Source of the DNA: an uncultured Erythrobacter sp.
GTDB lineage: Bacteria > Pseudomonadota > Alphaproteobacteria > Sphingomonadales > Sphingomonadaceae
Direction of reading: 5' to 3'
Length of the DNA stretch: 64,000 nt
NCBI GenBank assembly: GCA_947498065.1
Contig: CANMIS010000001.1
Span: 1 to 64,000, forward strand
A model generated the notes under the pieces. It did not search any database and was not told where the DNA came from. It saw only the letters and a list, made by a program, of their open reading frames with translations. Position numbers and translations under genes: made by a program. Positions 33,543-42,141 of this stretch are shown here, one piece after another (positions within the stretch are counted from its first letter, which is position 1; the number at the start of each line of letters is the position of its first letter).

Positions 33543-34568
33543 CTATCCCTTCTTTAGGTGCCTCCGCCCGAGCAATTCGGCGATCTGCACAGCGTTCAAT
33601 GCCGCACCTTTGCGTAAATTGTCTGACACACACCACAAAGTGATGCCATTTTCGACCGTCGGATCATCGCGAACGCGGCTAATATAGGTTGCGCCATCGC
33701 CAGCACTTTCCGTCGGCGTCACATATCCGCCGTCTTCGCGCTTATCGATCAGCATGATGCCCGGTGCCTCGCGCAGGATTTCCTGCGCTTGCTCCGCCGA
33801 CAACTCATTTTCAAACTCAATGTTGATCGCCTCGGAATGTCCGACAAACACGGGCACGCGCACACATGTGGCGTTGAGTTTGATCTTCGGGTCGAGGATT
33901 TTCTTCGTCTCAACCATCATCTTCCATTCTTCCTTGGTCGATCCATCGTCCAGGAAGACATCGATATGCGGGATCACGTTGAAAGCGATCTGCTTGGTGA
34001 AGACCTCCGGCTCTACCGGATCACCGACAAAGATTGCGCGGCTTTGCTGAAACAGCTCGTCCATGCCGGATTTGCCCGCGCCCGACACCGATTGATAGGT
34101 TGAGACGACGACGCGCTTAATCTTCGCCGCATCATGCAAAGGCTTCAGCGCAACGACCAGCTGGGCCGTCGAGCAGTTCGGGTTCGCGATGATATTACGC
34201 TTCGTGTAATCATCAATCGCATCTGGATTGACCTCTGGCACGATCAGCGGAACGTCCGGCTCCATCCGGTAAAGCGAGGAGTTGTCGATGACGACACAGC
34301 CTGCTGCCGCGGCCTTTGGCGCATATTCCTTTGCCGGGCCGGACCCAGCGGAAAACAGCGCAATATCCCAGCCATTCCAATCGAAATGCTCGATATTTTG
34401 GCATTTGAGCATTTTGCCCGTGTCGCCGAATTCAACCTCGCTGCCCTGCGAACGTGAGCTTGCAACAGCGGCGATTTCCTCAATCGGAAACTCGCGCTCT
34501 GCCAGCACTTGCATCATCTCGCGTCCGACATTGCCAGTCGCGCCGACCACAGCCACCCGGTAACCCAA
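33543..34568 (-). CDS. asd: Aspartate-semialdehyde dehydrogenase
   Basis: The protein has 341 residues. It starts at TTG, since no in-frame ATG fits the conserved N-terminus GYRVAVVGATGNVG; GGAG lies about 10 bases upstream. Catalytic C132 is in NPNCSTAQ and the His in VFVGHSEAINIE. It reduces aspartyl phosphate to aspartate semialdehyde, the branch point to lysine/DAP, threonine and methionine. The divergent neighbour is an epoxide-hydrolase-like gene. Gene order around it is not that of a lysine operon. Confidence 0.97.
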   Translation of the reverse strand: MGYRVAVVGATGNVGREMMQVLAEREFPIEEIAAVASSRSQGSEVEFGDTGKMLKCQNIEHFDWNGWDIALFSAGSGPAKEYAPKAAAAGCVVIDNSSLYRMEPDVPLIVPEVNPDAIDDYTKRNIIANPNCSTAQLVVALKPLHDAAKIKRVVVSTYQSVSGAGKSGMDELFQQSRAIFVGDPVEPEVFTKQIAFNVIPHIDVFLDDGSTKEEWKMMVETKKILDPKIKLNATCVRVPVFVGHSEAINIEFENELSAEQAQEILREAPGIMLIDKREDGGYVTPTESAGDGATYISRVRDDPTVENGITLWCVSDNLRKGAALNAVQIAELLGRRHLKKG

Positions 34569-34665
34569 ATCACATACTCCAATGGAAATTCAACTTCACG
34601 TTGTGCGCTGCCGCGCCTAGCGTGCCTTGGCAAGAGTTTCTTGGGCACATCAGGAGGGGAAACGT

Positions 34666-35595
34666 ATGCAGAGCGGTATTGCGCATTGGCGCGAGAAAGC
34701 GAGCTATTTCGGCTTTCAAGGGCACCAGATTGCCTATTGGACCGGCGGAAATAGCGATGCGAGGCCGCTTTTGTTGGTCCATGGCTATCCCACATGTTCG
34801 TCTGATTGGGCCCGCACGTGGGAGGATATGGGCGAGAAACACCATTTGATTGCGTGCGACATGCTGGGCTTTGGCCTGTCAGACAAACCGCGCGGCGGCT
34901 TTGGCGGCAATGGCTATACGATCCATAGCCAGGTCGATGTGCAAGAGGCTCTGCTCGCACATCTTGGCATTGGGGATTTTGACGCTCTGGTGCACGATTA
35001 CGGTGTGTCTGTCGGTCAAGAGCTGCTCGCGCGCCAGCAAGACGGCTCTGGCGCGTTGCAGCTCGGAATGATGGTGTTCCTCAATGGCGGGATCTTTCCC
35101 GACCAGCATCGCCCTCGCCCGGCGCAGAAACTGGGTGTTTCACCGGTTGGCTTTCTGCTCGCGCTGCTGCTGAACCGCAAACGCTTTGGCCAGAGCTTTT
35201 CCGAAGTGTTTGGACCAGACACTCAGCCCAGCGCGGCGGAACTGGACGAGTTTTGGGAGTTCATCGCGCACAAGGGCGGCAACCGGCTGACGCACAAGCT
35301 GCTGCATTACATCGCGGACCGGCGCACGCATAAGGAGCGCTGGGAGGCCGCGCTGGTCGAGGCACAGGAGAAAATTGGCCTAATCAACGGCGCGCTCGAC
35401 CCCGTCTCTGGCAAGCACGCCTATGACAAATGGCGTCAGGTTGTGCCGCGTGCCCGTGCGCATCTGATCCCCAACGTCGGGCACTACCCCCAAGTGGAAG
35501 CGCCCGGCGAAGTCGCCGCGACTGCGCTGGAATGGCTCGCCCAATCGCGCGTGCCTATTCCGGCGGGGTCACGCCGTTCCGTTCGAGGAAAGTGA
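34666..35595 (+). CDS. Alpha/beta hydrolase, epoxide hydrolase/haloalkane dehalogenase-like
   Basis: The protein has 309 residues from MQSGIAHWREKASYF, with an excellent AGGAGGGGA site. The oxyanion strand is LLLVHGYPTCSSDW and the nucleophile elbow is ALVHDYGVSVG, with Asp in place of Ser. This marks the Asp-nucleophile branch that includes epoxide hydrolases and haloalkane dehalogenases. The late His is in IPNVGHYPQVEAP. The substrate is unknown. Its last 41 bases overlap the S9 peptidase gene tail to tail. Confidence 0.85.
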   Translation: MQSGIAHWREKASYFGFQGHQIAYWTGGNSDARPLLLVHGYPTCSSDWARTWEDMGEKHHLIACDMLGFGLSDKPRGGFGGNGYTIHSQVDVQEALLAHLGIGDFDALVHDYGVSVGQELLARQQDGSGALQLGMMVFLNGGIFPDQHRPRPAQKLGVSPVGFLLALLLNRKRFGQSFSEVFGPDTQPSAAELDEFWEFIAHKGGNRLTHKLLHYIADRRTHKERWEAALVEAQEKIGLINGALDPVSGKHAYDKWRQVVPRARAHLIPNVGHYPQVEAPGEVAATALEWLAQSRVPIPAGSRRSVRGK

Positions 35596-37828
35596 AGATG
35601 GTGTTCCACAGATGCGGCGAGATATTCTCGCCAGAAACCCGGTGGGTGTAGCCGGGATAGAGCATCATTTCGAACGGCACATTGTTCTCTTGCAGAACCG
35701 AAATCAGCTCGGACGAGTTTTCAAACACCACATTGTCATCCGCCATGCCGTGGATCAGCAGCAAAGGATCGCTGATCTTGGTCGCATCGGGAATAGCGCT
35801 GGCCGCTTCATAAGCCTCTGGCACTTTGCGCGGATCGCCCATGTAGCGTTCGGTATAGTGGGTGTCATAAAGCTCCCACTTGGTGACCGGAGCGCCGCTG
35901 ATCCCGGCGGCATAAAGCCCTGGATCAGCCTGCATCTGCTTCAGCGTCATATAGCCGCCATAGGACCAACCATAGAGCGCGATCTTGTCCCCATCGACGA
36001 AATCGAGGGTTTTCAGGAATTCCGCGCCCTCGCGCTGATCGTCCACCTCAACACCGCCCATTGCATGGTAAAGCGGCTGTTCAAATGCGACCCCGCGATT
36101 GGCGCTGCCGCGATTGTCTAGCTCAAACCAAATATAGCCAGCATCAACGACGGCTTGCTGCAATGCGCCGTCCCAACCGCTCGTCACCACCTGAGGCCCT
36201 GGCCCGCTGTAGTGATAATAGAAGACCGGGTATTTCTTGCCCGGCTCCATCTCTGGCGTGACCATCTTGTAATGCAGGTCTGTCGTGCCATTGGCGGCCT
36301 TGATTGTGCCAAAATTCGCTGGGCGATGGCTGGCCAGATATGGGGTATAGGGGTGGCCGGCATCCATTGCGTTTTCTTCAACCCATGCAATTCTATCGCC
36401 ATTTTGCTGGGCGAGGTAACTCTGCGTCGGTTGATCGTGACGCGAACGACTGATCAACAGAGATTTGCCAGCCTGATCCATCGCTGCGCTATGTTGATAG
36501 CCACCAATGGTCAGCGCTGTTGGAAAGCCGGAAAGCTCGCGGTAGCTCGTCGAATAGACGCTCTGGTCGCGCAGGTTAACTTTGTTGGCGGTGAAGAAGA
36601 CTGTCTCACTATCTTGGTCAACGCCAACCAGATTGCTGACAACATAATCACCTTGTGTGATTTGATGGGTCTGCACACCATCATCGTCAAAATCCAAGCG
36701 ATAGAGGTGGCCGAAACCATCGCGTTCAGACCACCAGATCATGGATCCATCTTTGAGAAACCTATAATTGTCCTCGATATTGATCCAGTAATCCTCAGTC
36801 GCGGCCTTTTCAGTGAACAAGACCTCACTTGCCCCCGTCGACGGGTCGACCTTAAGCATATCAAGAACGGTTTGCTGGCGATTTTGGCGCTGAACATACA
36901 TACCACCGTCTGGCGACCAATTCACCCGCACGAGATAGAAGTCAGTTGGATCCTCGATGTTGTAATGTTCAGGACTCTGGTTGCTGGTCAGATCGACCTT
37001 CACACGGTTGCCACCATCAGGGTCCATCACGAACAGCTCGACAATCGCATTGTCGCTGCCCGCAACGGGATAGCGCTGATCAAATACTTTCGTGCCTACC
37101 GCGCCGATCGCTGCGCGCGTAACGATCCCGACCCGCTCCTCGTCCGTGCGCTGCACGACTAGGCGGCTGTCATCTGGGCTCCACCAATATCCGGTCAGGC
37201 GGCTCATTTCCTCCTGAGCCACAAACTCCGCCTCGCCCCAGCGGATCGTATCGCCTTCCTTCGGCGTAATCGGAGCGGCGTCCTCGCCGACCTTGCCCAC
37301 CCACAACTGGCGTTCGCGCACGAAGGACACGGAGCCGCCCTTGGGGCTCAGCTTCGGGTTAAGCTCACTCTCTTCAGTATCCGTAAGGCGCGTCACCTCC
37401 CCGCCGAGCTTCGCGAGGTACAAATCACCATCCAGCGGCACGAGCACGCCCGAACCATCGCTGACCCATTGGTAGCTGATGATGCCTCTGAGGTTGCCGA
37501 CGCGGGCCCGCTCGCGCTGCATCTTTTCATCTTCGGACAGCTCGCGTCCAGACCCCAGCGCTTCGCTATCGACCAGCATGGTCCACTCGCTGGTTTCTCG
37601 GTCATAGCCCCACAGGTCATAGCGCTCCCGCTCATCATCGCGATTGCGCAGCACAGTGAGATAGCGGCCATCGGGCGACAGTTTCGCTTGGCGCGGGGCC
37701 GGCCCATTCAGCGATGGCGAGGCAAAGACGCGCTCAAACGTCAGCTCTGGCGCCGCGGTCACTGTGTGATCATCCGCGATGGCTGGGGCTGAAAGCAGTG
37801 CGGCTGCAGCAAAAAAAGAAAGACGCAT
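35555..37828 (-). CDS. S9-family prolyl oligopeptidase/dipeptidyl-peptidase IV
   Basis: The protein has 757 residues from MRLSFFAAAALLSAPA, with a signal peptide ending near AIADDH; upstream sequence is an intergenic repeat and not coding. An eight-bladed propeller makes up the first 500 residues. The catalytic domain carries the nucleophile in YGWSYGGYMT, Asp in HGMADDNV and His in PGYTHRVSG, the DPP-IV order. It should cut dipeptides (often after Pro) from peptide N-termini in the periplasm, complementing the M2 carboxypeptidase nearby. It is monocistronic; its 3' end overlaps the opposite-strand hydrolase by 41 bases. Confidence 0.93.
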   Translation of the reverse strand: MRLSFFAAAALLSAPAIADDHTVTAAPELTFERVFASPSLNGPAPRQAKLSPDGRYLTVLRNRDDERERYDLWGYDRETSEWTMLVDSEALGSGRELSEDEKMQRERARVGNLRGIISYQWVSDGSGVLVPLDGDLYLAKLGGEVTRLTDTEESELNPKLSPKGGSVSFVRERQLWVGKVGEDAAPITPKEGDTIRWGEAEFVAQEEMSRLTGYWWSPDDSRLVVQRTDEERVGIVTRAAIGAVGTKVFDQRYPVAGSDNAIVELFVMDPDGGNRVKVDLTSNQSPEHYNIEDPTDFYLVRVNWSPDGGMYVQRQNRQQTVLDMLKVDPSTGASEVLFTEKAATEDYWINIEDNYRFLKDGSMIWWSERDGFGHLYRLDFDDDGVQTHQITQGDYVVSNLVGVDQDSETVFFTANKVNLRDQSVYSTSYRELSGFPTALTIGGYQHSAAMDQAGKSLLISRSRHDQPTQSYLAQQNGDRIAWVEENAMDAGHPYTPYLASHRPANFGTIKAANGTTDLHYKMVTPEMEPGKKYPVFYYHYSGPGPQVVTSGWDGALQQAVVDAGYIWFELDNRGSANRGVAFEQPLYHAMGGVEVDDQREGAEFLKTLDFVDGDKIALYGWSYGGYMTLKQMQADPGLYAAGISGAPVTKWELYDTHYTERYMGDPRKVPEAYEAASAIPDATKISDPLLLIHGMADDNVVFENSSELISVLQENNVPFEMMLYPGYTHRVSGENISPHLWNTIFTFLERNGVTPPE

Positions 37829-37842
37829 TCCAAAAGACACCT

Positions 37843-37926
37843 CGTCATTGCGAGCAGCCACCGGCTGCGCGGCAATCCAGGGACAGGCGCTGGATTGCTT
37901 CTTTACCAATGGTCCTCGCAATGACG
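37843..37926. repeat. Nested palindromic intergenic repeat (CATTGCGAG family), copy 1
   Basis: Outer arms CGTCATTGCGAG (37843-37854) and CTCGCAATGACG (37915-37926) are perfect 12-bp inverted repeats. Inner arms GCAATCCAG (37872-37880) and CTGGATTGC (37890-37898) are also perfect. It lies upstream of the S9 peptidase. The same arms occur at 50379-50476. Confidence 0.85.
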
Positions 37927-37950
37927 GGGCAGAAAATCAATGTCTTCAAC

Positions 37951-37985
37951 GAAAAAGGGCGTCCTGGTCTCCCAGAACGCCCTTT
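37951..37985 (-). terminator. Rho-independent terminator of trmD-rplS
   Basis: On the minus strand AAAGGGCGTTCTGG pairs with CCAGGACGCCCTTT with one mismatch, has a GAGA loop and runs into TTTTTC. It lies about 20 bases after the rplS stop. Confidence 0.85.
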
Positions 37986-38005
37986 CAAATCTCTCGGTGT
38001 GAGAC

Positions 38006-38374
38006 TTACGCCTTTGGCGCATTCTCGCGGCGCTCAGCAATACGCGCACGCTTACCGGTGCGGCCGCGCAGATAGTAAAGCTTCGCACGGCGCACAACGC
38101 CGCGGCGAACCACGGTGATGCTGTCGACGATTGGTGCGTAGAGTGGGAACACACGTTCCACACCTTCGCCAAAGCTCATTTTGCGCACGGTGAAGTTGCT
38201 GTTGATGCTGCGGTTCGACCGCGCAATGACAACGCCTTCAAAGTTCTGGATACGCTCGCGGCTACCCTCGGTGACTTTCACGCCAACACGCACGGTGTCT
38301 CCGGCCTGAAACTCAGGAATCTCTTTGGTCACTTTGCCGATTTCTTCGGCTTCGATTTGCTGGATCAGGTTCAC
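38006..38374 (-). CDS. rplS: 50S ribosomal protein L19
   Basis: The protein has 122 residues. It starts at a GTG that overlaps the trmD stop as GTGA, giving [12 protein letters not shown], the usual L19 start. The L19 core is [20 protein letters not shown], followed by [15 protein letters not shown] and [20 protein letters not shown]. It sits at the 30S-50S interface. Followed by a strong terminator. Confidence 0.98.
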   Translation of the reverse strand: MNLIQQIEAEEIGKVTKEIPEFQAGDTVRVGVKVTEGSRERIQNFEGVVIARSNRSINSNFTVRKMSFGEGVERVFPLYAPIVDSITVVRRGVVRRAKLYYLRGRTGKRARIAERRENAPKA

Positions 38375-39120
38375 TGGTCCGTGTCCTTTTCTTTTCGCCG
38401 CGCGCCAGAGGCAGACTGGACCCGAGCATCCTCATGACGCTCCCATAGATCCGGCCTGCGTAACCGAGTGTGATCTTCCGACATGGCTTTGCGCCATGCC
38501 GCGATCTTCGCATGATCCCCCGATCGCAGCACTTCAGGGATCGTGCGCCCTTCCCATTCTTGAGGTCGGGTGTAGTGCGGATATTCGAGGAGGCCTTCTT
38601 CAAAGCTCTCCTCAGCACCGCTTGAAGGCGCGCCCATTACGCCGGGAAGCAGCCGAATGCAAGCATCAAGTATGGTCAGCGCAGCCATTTCTCCGCCCGA
38701 TAAGACGATATCAGCCAGGCTGACCTGCTCAATCTGGGGCCGCGCTTCAAAAATGCGCTCGTCAAAGCCTTCAAACCGCCCGCACAGCAGCGTGACGCCG
38801 GGACCAGCTGCGATCTTGCGGATGCGCGCCTGAGTGATGGGCTTGCCGCGCGGCGTCATGGCCAGAATGGGCGCACCCGGCTGCTGCTGGATCGCATGAT
38901 CCACCGCTCCGCCTAGTACATCGCATTTCAGCACCATACCCGCGCCGCCGCCCGCCGGCGGACTGTCGACATTATTGTGCTTATCAAGTGCAAAGTCACG
39001 GATTTGAACGGTGTCACACGACCATTTGCCCTCGGCCATGGCCTTCCCCGCCAGACTCGCACCAAGTGGGCCGGGAAACATCTCTGGGTAGAGGGTTAGG
39101 ATGGTGGCGGCGAAGGTCAT
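38371..39120 (-). CDS. trmD: tRNA (guanine-N1)-methyltransferase
   Basis: The protein has 249 residues from [15 protein letters not shown]; an in-frame earlier codon is not needed. The SPOUT knot sequence is clear: [29 protein letters not shown] and LPGVMG, with the substrate-binding GGGAGMV early on. It methylates G37 of tRNAs with SAM. A C-terminal basic tail follows. In most proteobacteria it lies directly after rimM; here about 2.4 kb separates them. Confidence 0.97.
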   Translation of the reverse strand: MTFAATILTLYPEMFPGPLGASLAGKAMAEGKWSCDTVQIRDFALDKHNNVDSPPAGGGAGMVLKCDVLGGAVDHAIQQQPGAPILAMTPRGKPITQARIRKIAAGPGVTLLCGRFEGFDERIFEARPQIEQVSLADIVLSGGEMAALTILDACIRLLPGVMGAPSSGAEESFEEGLLEYPHYTRPQEWEGRTIPEVLRSGDHAKIAAWRKAMSEDHTRLRRPDLWERHEDARVQSASGARRKEKDTDQ

Positions 39121-39205
39121 TGGACGCGCCTCTGCCAGCGGCGGGCAGTTCAATCAATCGCTAACCACACTGTGCTAATCCGAGCGTATGAAACACAAGG
39201 GAACA

Positions 39206-39619
39206 ATGAAACTTGGATTAGGAACCATCGGCGGGGTGCTCTGCCTATGGCTTTTCCTCTATATTTCAACGATTTTTCCCTATCTCGGCAGCGCGTCGCG
39301 CAGCGAAAACCTCGGACCGGGCGTCTCGCTGAATGCTGGCTCTGGCAATTTTGGCTTATCAAAAATGATCTTGTTCGAGGGGCAAACAGCCTTTTTTGAC
39401 TATAAGATCGATTCAACCGACGCGGGCGCAGTGCGGCTGGACGTGCGGCCCTTCACCACTTTTGGTGCGTCCGAAAACCTGAAAGTGATTGAGGGCACAG
39501 GCCAAGGCACGGTCGAATTCGTAGTGACGAAAACCGGCCTTTATGAATTCCGCCACGACTTCTCACTGAATGGCACGAGTGGACGCACGGAATATCAGGT
39601 CACTTGGGGCGCACGCTGA
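39206..39619 (+). CDS. Small exported or membrane-anchored protein, unknown
   Basis: The protein has 137 residues from the ATG at 39206, which has AAGGGA upstream; an ATG at 39188 lies too close to any site. One hydrophobic segment (about 4-25, LGLGTIGGVLCLWLFLYIST) is followed by a beta-rich domain with GVSLNAGSGNF, FFDYKIDSTDAGAVRLDV and TGLYEFRHDFSL, which looks like an immunoglobulin-type or lectin-like sandwich. It stands alone on the plus strand inside an otherwise minus-strand block. Confidence 0.65.
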   Translation: MKLGLGTIGGVLCLWLFLYISTIFPYLGSASRSENLGPGVSLNAGSGNFGLSKMILFEGQTAFFDYKIDSTDAGAVRLDVRPFTTFGASENLKVIEGTGQGTVEFVVTKTGLYEFRHDFSLNGTSGRTEYQVTWGAR

Positions 39620-39691
39620 TTTGCTCGACTAGATTGGCCTGGGCAAAATTATGGGGAGAAGGTCATAGTCTAGTTCCCAATCTCCGCCTGC

Positions 39692-39769
39692 CCTGAGCTT
39701 GTCGAAGGGCTGCCTTCCTCTTCTGCACCGTCAGAAAAAGTTGAAGTGCAATCCTTCGACAAGCTCAGG
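39692..39769. repeat. Palindromic intergenic repeat (CTGAGCTTGTCGAAG family)
   Basis: CCTGAGCTTGTCGAAGG (39692-39708) and its exact reverse complement CCTTCGACAAGCTCAGG (39753-39769) form a perfect 17-bp inverted repeat separated by 44 bases, between two convergent genes. This motif is widespread in sphingomonad genomes. No coding potential. Confidence 0.85.
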
Positions 39770-39797
39770 ATGCGCGGGGTTGGGTTTGCGGCGAAGG

Positions 39798-40298
39798 TCA
39801 TTTACGCTTGAAGAACGCCCAGACCGCTTTCCAGAACTTAGCCTCCAGCACCAGCAGCTTCGCGATCCATTCCGGCATCGCAAAGTCCTTCTCAAGCGAT
39901 TTGGCATCGGCGTTGTGGCGATAGACCGCGCTCATCACCTTCCAGAACATGAACGCTTCGAAGGCTATGATGAAGACCAGCAGCGCATTGCGGATGCTCG
40001 ACAGCTCACTGATGATGAACTGGTTGGATGCAGGGACTATGAGGCTTGATGCAAACAAGCCGATCCCCGCCACGCCTAATGCGCGCAGCAGACGCGCTTT
40101 TCTGGTTAGGCTGCTGGAGAAAAACGCGAGATAGATCAGCGGCATAAACACGCACAAATCAACCAAAGCCACCCAATCGCTTCTTGGGTATTCTGACCAA
40201 TCGAGAGTGGCGGCAAAGGCCCACTCAATCGTAACTGCTAGCGGCAGAACGATGAGGAAAAACCATTTCTCGCTCAGTTGTTTGAGTTTGAGTTCCAA
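39798..40298 (-). CDS. Four-TM membrane protein, unknown
   Basis: The protein has 166 residues starting at a TTG (GGATGGGG upstream) that overlaps the nitrilase-like gene by 25 bases; no ATG is available near the start. Hydrophobic helices are at about 13-30, 43-60, 70-88 and 104-122, and a cytosolic tail is rich in aromatic and basic residues (AKFWKAVWAFFKRK). No family recognised. It is last in a three-gene insert in the ribosomal operon. Confidence 0.65.
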   Translation of the reverse strand: MELKLKQLSEKWFFLIVLPLAVTIEWAFAATLDWSEYPRSDWVALVDLCVFMPLIYLAFFSSSLTRKARLLRALGVAGIGLFASSLIVPASNQFIISELSSIRNALLVFIIAFEAFMFWKVMSAVYRHNADAKSLEKDFAMPEWIAKLLVLEAKFWKAVWAFFKRK

Positions 40299-41251
40299 TT
40301 CACCCCATCCTTCGCCTTAGTATCCACACTCAGCTCAAACACATCCGGACGTGAGTAATGGCCATCGGTATCGAGGCTCGTCAAATTCGCGCCAATTTCG
40401 GACAGGTCAAGCTCGGCGTGAAGCGTCTCTTCGTCTTCACCCGCTTGCGCCAGAACGCGCGCATCGGGGGCGGCGATGAAGCTGCCGCCGCGGTTTAGCG
40501 CGTCGCTCTCAATTGCTTCGATCAGCTCGCGGGCGGCGCCCACGTCAGCATTACCAGTTTCCGCTAGTTCCAGGCCTTCGAACAGATCGGCTTTTTGTTG
40601 AACCAGCCCCGCGGCTAGCACGAAGCAGCGGCCTTCAAACGCATAGTGCCGCGAATTGAGCGCATATTCCTCGCGCACGGTCGGCCATGCGGCGACATGC
40701 ACCGCTTCGCCGAGATTGTGCATCGCTGCGCGCGCAAGCGGCATCCAATGCTCCCAGCAGATCAGATTGCCGACCTTGCCCCATTCGGCCTGATGCACGC
40801 CCAGGGTTGAGCCGTCGCCGCGCATCCAGATCAGGCGTTCGCCGTGGGTTGGCACCAGCTTGCGGTGGTCCAGCGGAGCCTCGCCGGGGCGCAGCATCAG
40901 CTGATTGTTGTACAGGCTGGAGCGCACGCGCTCATGCGCGCCGATGGAGATGCAGGAGTCATGCGCATCGCACAGCTCCTGCAGCGGCAGCAGCCGCTCA
41001 TCATTCGCTACAATTGCATTTTCCAGCATGATCGCATGGCATGCGCGCGTGCCCGGATGGTCCCACAAGGCCGCGCCGGGGGACTCGTCCAACCACAGTG
41101 GATAACCGCCTAAGAAGGTCTCACCAAAGGCAACCAGCTTCGCGCCGTCTTTGATCGCCTTTTCAGCGAGTTCGGCGGCCTTTGTGATACCTGCTCCAAT
41201 CGCCAAAGGGATTGGTGCAGCTTGGCAAATAGCGACGGGGAGTTTGGTCAT
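40274..41251 (-). CDS. Nitrilase/carbon-nitrogen hydrolase family protein
   Basis: The protein has 325 residues. The triad is E44 (FGETF), K131 (HRKLVPTHGER) and C165 (LICWEH); K and C are 34 residues apart as in true nitrilases. GGYPLWLD, HYAFEGRCFVLAAG and DGHYSRPDVFEL also match the nitrilase branch. The substrate may be a nitrile or amide. It is a clear paralogue of the nitrilase at 7701 but shorter at the C-terminus. Its ATG overlaps the stop of a small membrane-protein gene, which itself follows rimM by 4 bases. Confidence 0.88.
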   Translation of the reverse strand: MTKLPVAICQAAPIPLAIGAGITKAAELAEKAIKDGAKLVAFGETFLGGYPLWLDESPGAALWDHPGTRACHAIMLENAIVANDERLLPLQELCDAHDSCISIGAHERVRSSLYNNQLMLRPGEAPLDHRKLVPTHGERLIWMRGDGSTLGVHQAEWGKVGNLICWEHWMPLARAAMHNLGEAVHVAAWPTVREEYALNSRHYAFEGRCFVLAAGLVQQKADLFEGLELAETGNADVGAARELIEAIESDALNRGGSFIAAPDARVLAQAGEDEETLHAELDLSEIGANLTSLDTDGHYSRPDVFELSVDTKAKDGVNWNSNSNN

Positions 41252-41586
41252 TCGAAAGTGTCCTCAACGGGCGAACGGCGTATGATCTCAATGCGCTCTA
41301 TCAAACGATCTGCAACCCCGCCCAGGGGCAAAAGAGAAATCGCAGCTACGACGGAAAACCAAAAAAATCGATAGAGCCAGATAAAGACCAGCAGTCCGTT
41401 CGCAATGTCCTCATCTTCTTTAAATTGACCCGGCAGCATAAGTGCAGAGACAAATCCAAGCACGAGAAATGCGAGCAAAAGAGCGACAAGGCGTGCCCAA
41501 TCTTCGAGCTTAGTGAAGACCCCAACTAGAACCAGACAAAGTAACGTCACTGGCGGCGGGATAAGGAGGATTTGGAGATATTCCAT
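41248..41586 (-). CDS. Small membrane protein, unknown
   Basis: The protein has 112 residues from MEYLQILLIPPPVTLLCL, with GAAGG upstream inside the end of rimM. Three hydrophobic segments (about 4-25, 33-52 and 66-92) suggest an integral membrane protein. It begins 4 bases after the rimM stop and overlaps the nitrilase-like gene by 4, so it is tied to the ribosomal transcript. No family is recognised. Confidence 0.7.
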   Translation of the reverse strand: MEYLQILLIPPPVTLLCLVLVGVFTKLEDWARLVALLLAFLVLGFVSALMLPGQFKEDEDIANGLLVFIWLYRFFWFSVVAAISLLPLGGVADRLIERIEIIRRSPVEDTFE

Positions 41587-41590
41587 CCAG

Positions 41591-42133
41591 CTAGCCTTCA
41601 GCGAAATCGGCGGCAATCACAAGCCTGCTTGCGTCCCACTCGATCACTGCCGCGTCGATCAGTGGCACCATAAAGGTCTTGGTGCCTTTCTCAGGCGGAG
41701 GCTCGCGGACTATCTCGATCACGTCAGTCGCGCCGAAATTCTCGACCGCCACGACAGTGCCCACCCGGTCTCCCGCGTCGGTGAAGGCCTCCAGGCCAAG
41801 AAGGTCAGCGTGGTAGAACTCGCCCTCAGCAAGGTCCGGTAGAGCCTCTCGCGGCACCATCAGCACGGTTCCGCGCAGCTTCTCTGCATCATTGCGCCCG
41901 GACACTTCGGCGAAGCGGGCGACCGCCCCGCCCTTATTGTCGGAGCGGATTTTCTTTAGCGTCAGGACACGCCCATCTTTGCCGGCCGTGAAACTCTTAT
42001 GCTGCGAGAGCGCTTCCACGCCGTCGCCAAACAGTTTCAGCCGGACTTCGCCCGCCACGCCATGCGCGCCAGTGATGGCGGCCAGCTCGATCATTTCCGC
42101 GCGAGCTGGCGGCGTGACGGGCGTTTCCGTCAT
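41591..42133 (-). CDS. rimM: Ribosome maturation factor RimM
   Basis: The protein has 180 residues. The N-terminal RimM domain has IELAAITGAHGVAGEVRLKLF, and the PRC-barrel follows (GEFYHADLLGLEAFTDAGDRVGTV split at the LGL). VPLIDAAVIEWD near the end is typical. It assists 16S 3'-domain assembly around S19. It follows rpsP by 8 bases. Confidence 0.96.
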   Translation of the reverse strand: MTETPVTPPARAEMIELAAITGAHGVAGEVRLKLFGDGVEALSQHKSFTAGKDGRVLTLKKIRSDNKGGAVARFAEVSGRNDAEKLRGTVLMVPREALPDLAEGEFYHADLLGLEAFTDAGDRVGTVVAVENFGATDVIEIVREPPPEKGTKTFMVPLIDAAVIEWDASRLVIAADFAEG

Positions 42134-42141
42134 AAAAAGGC

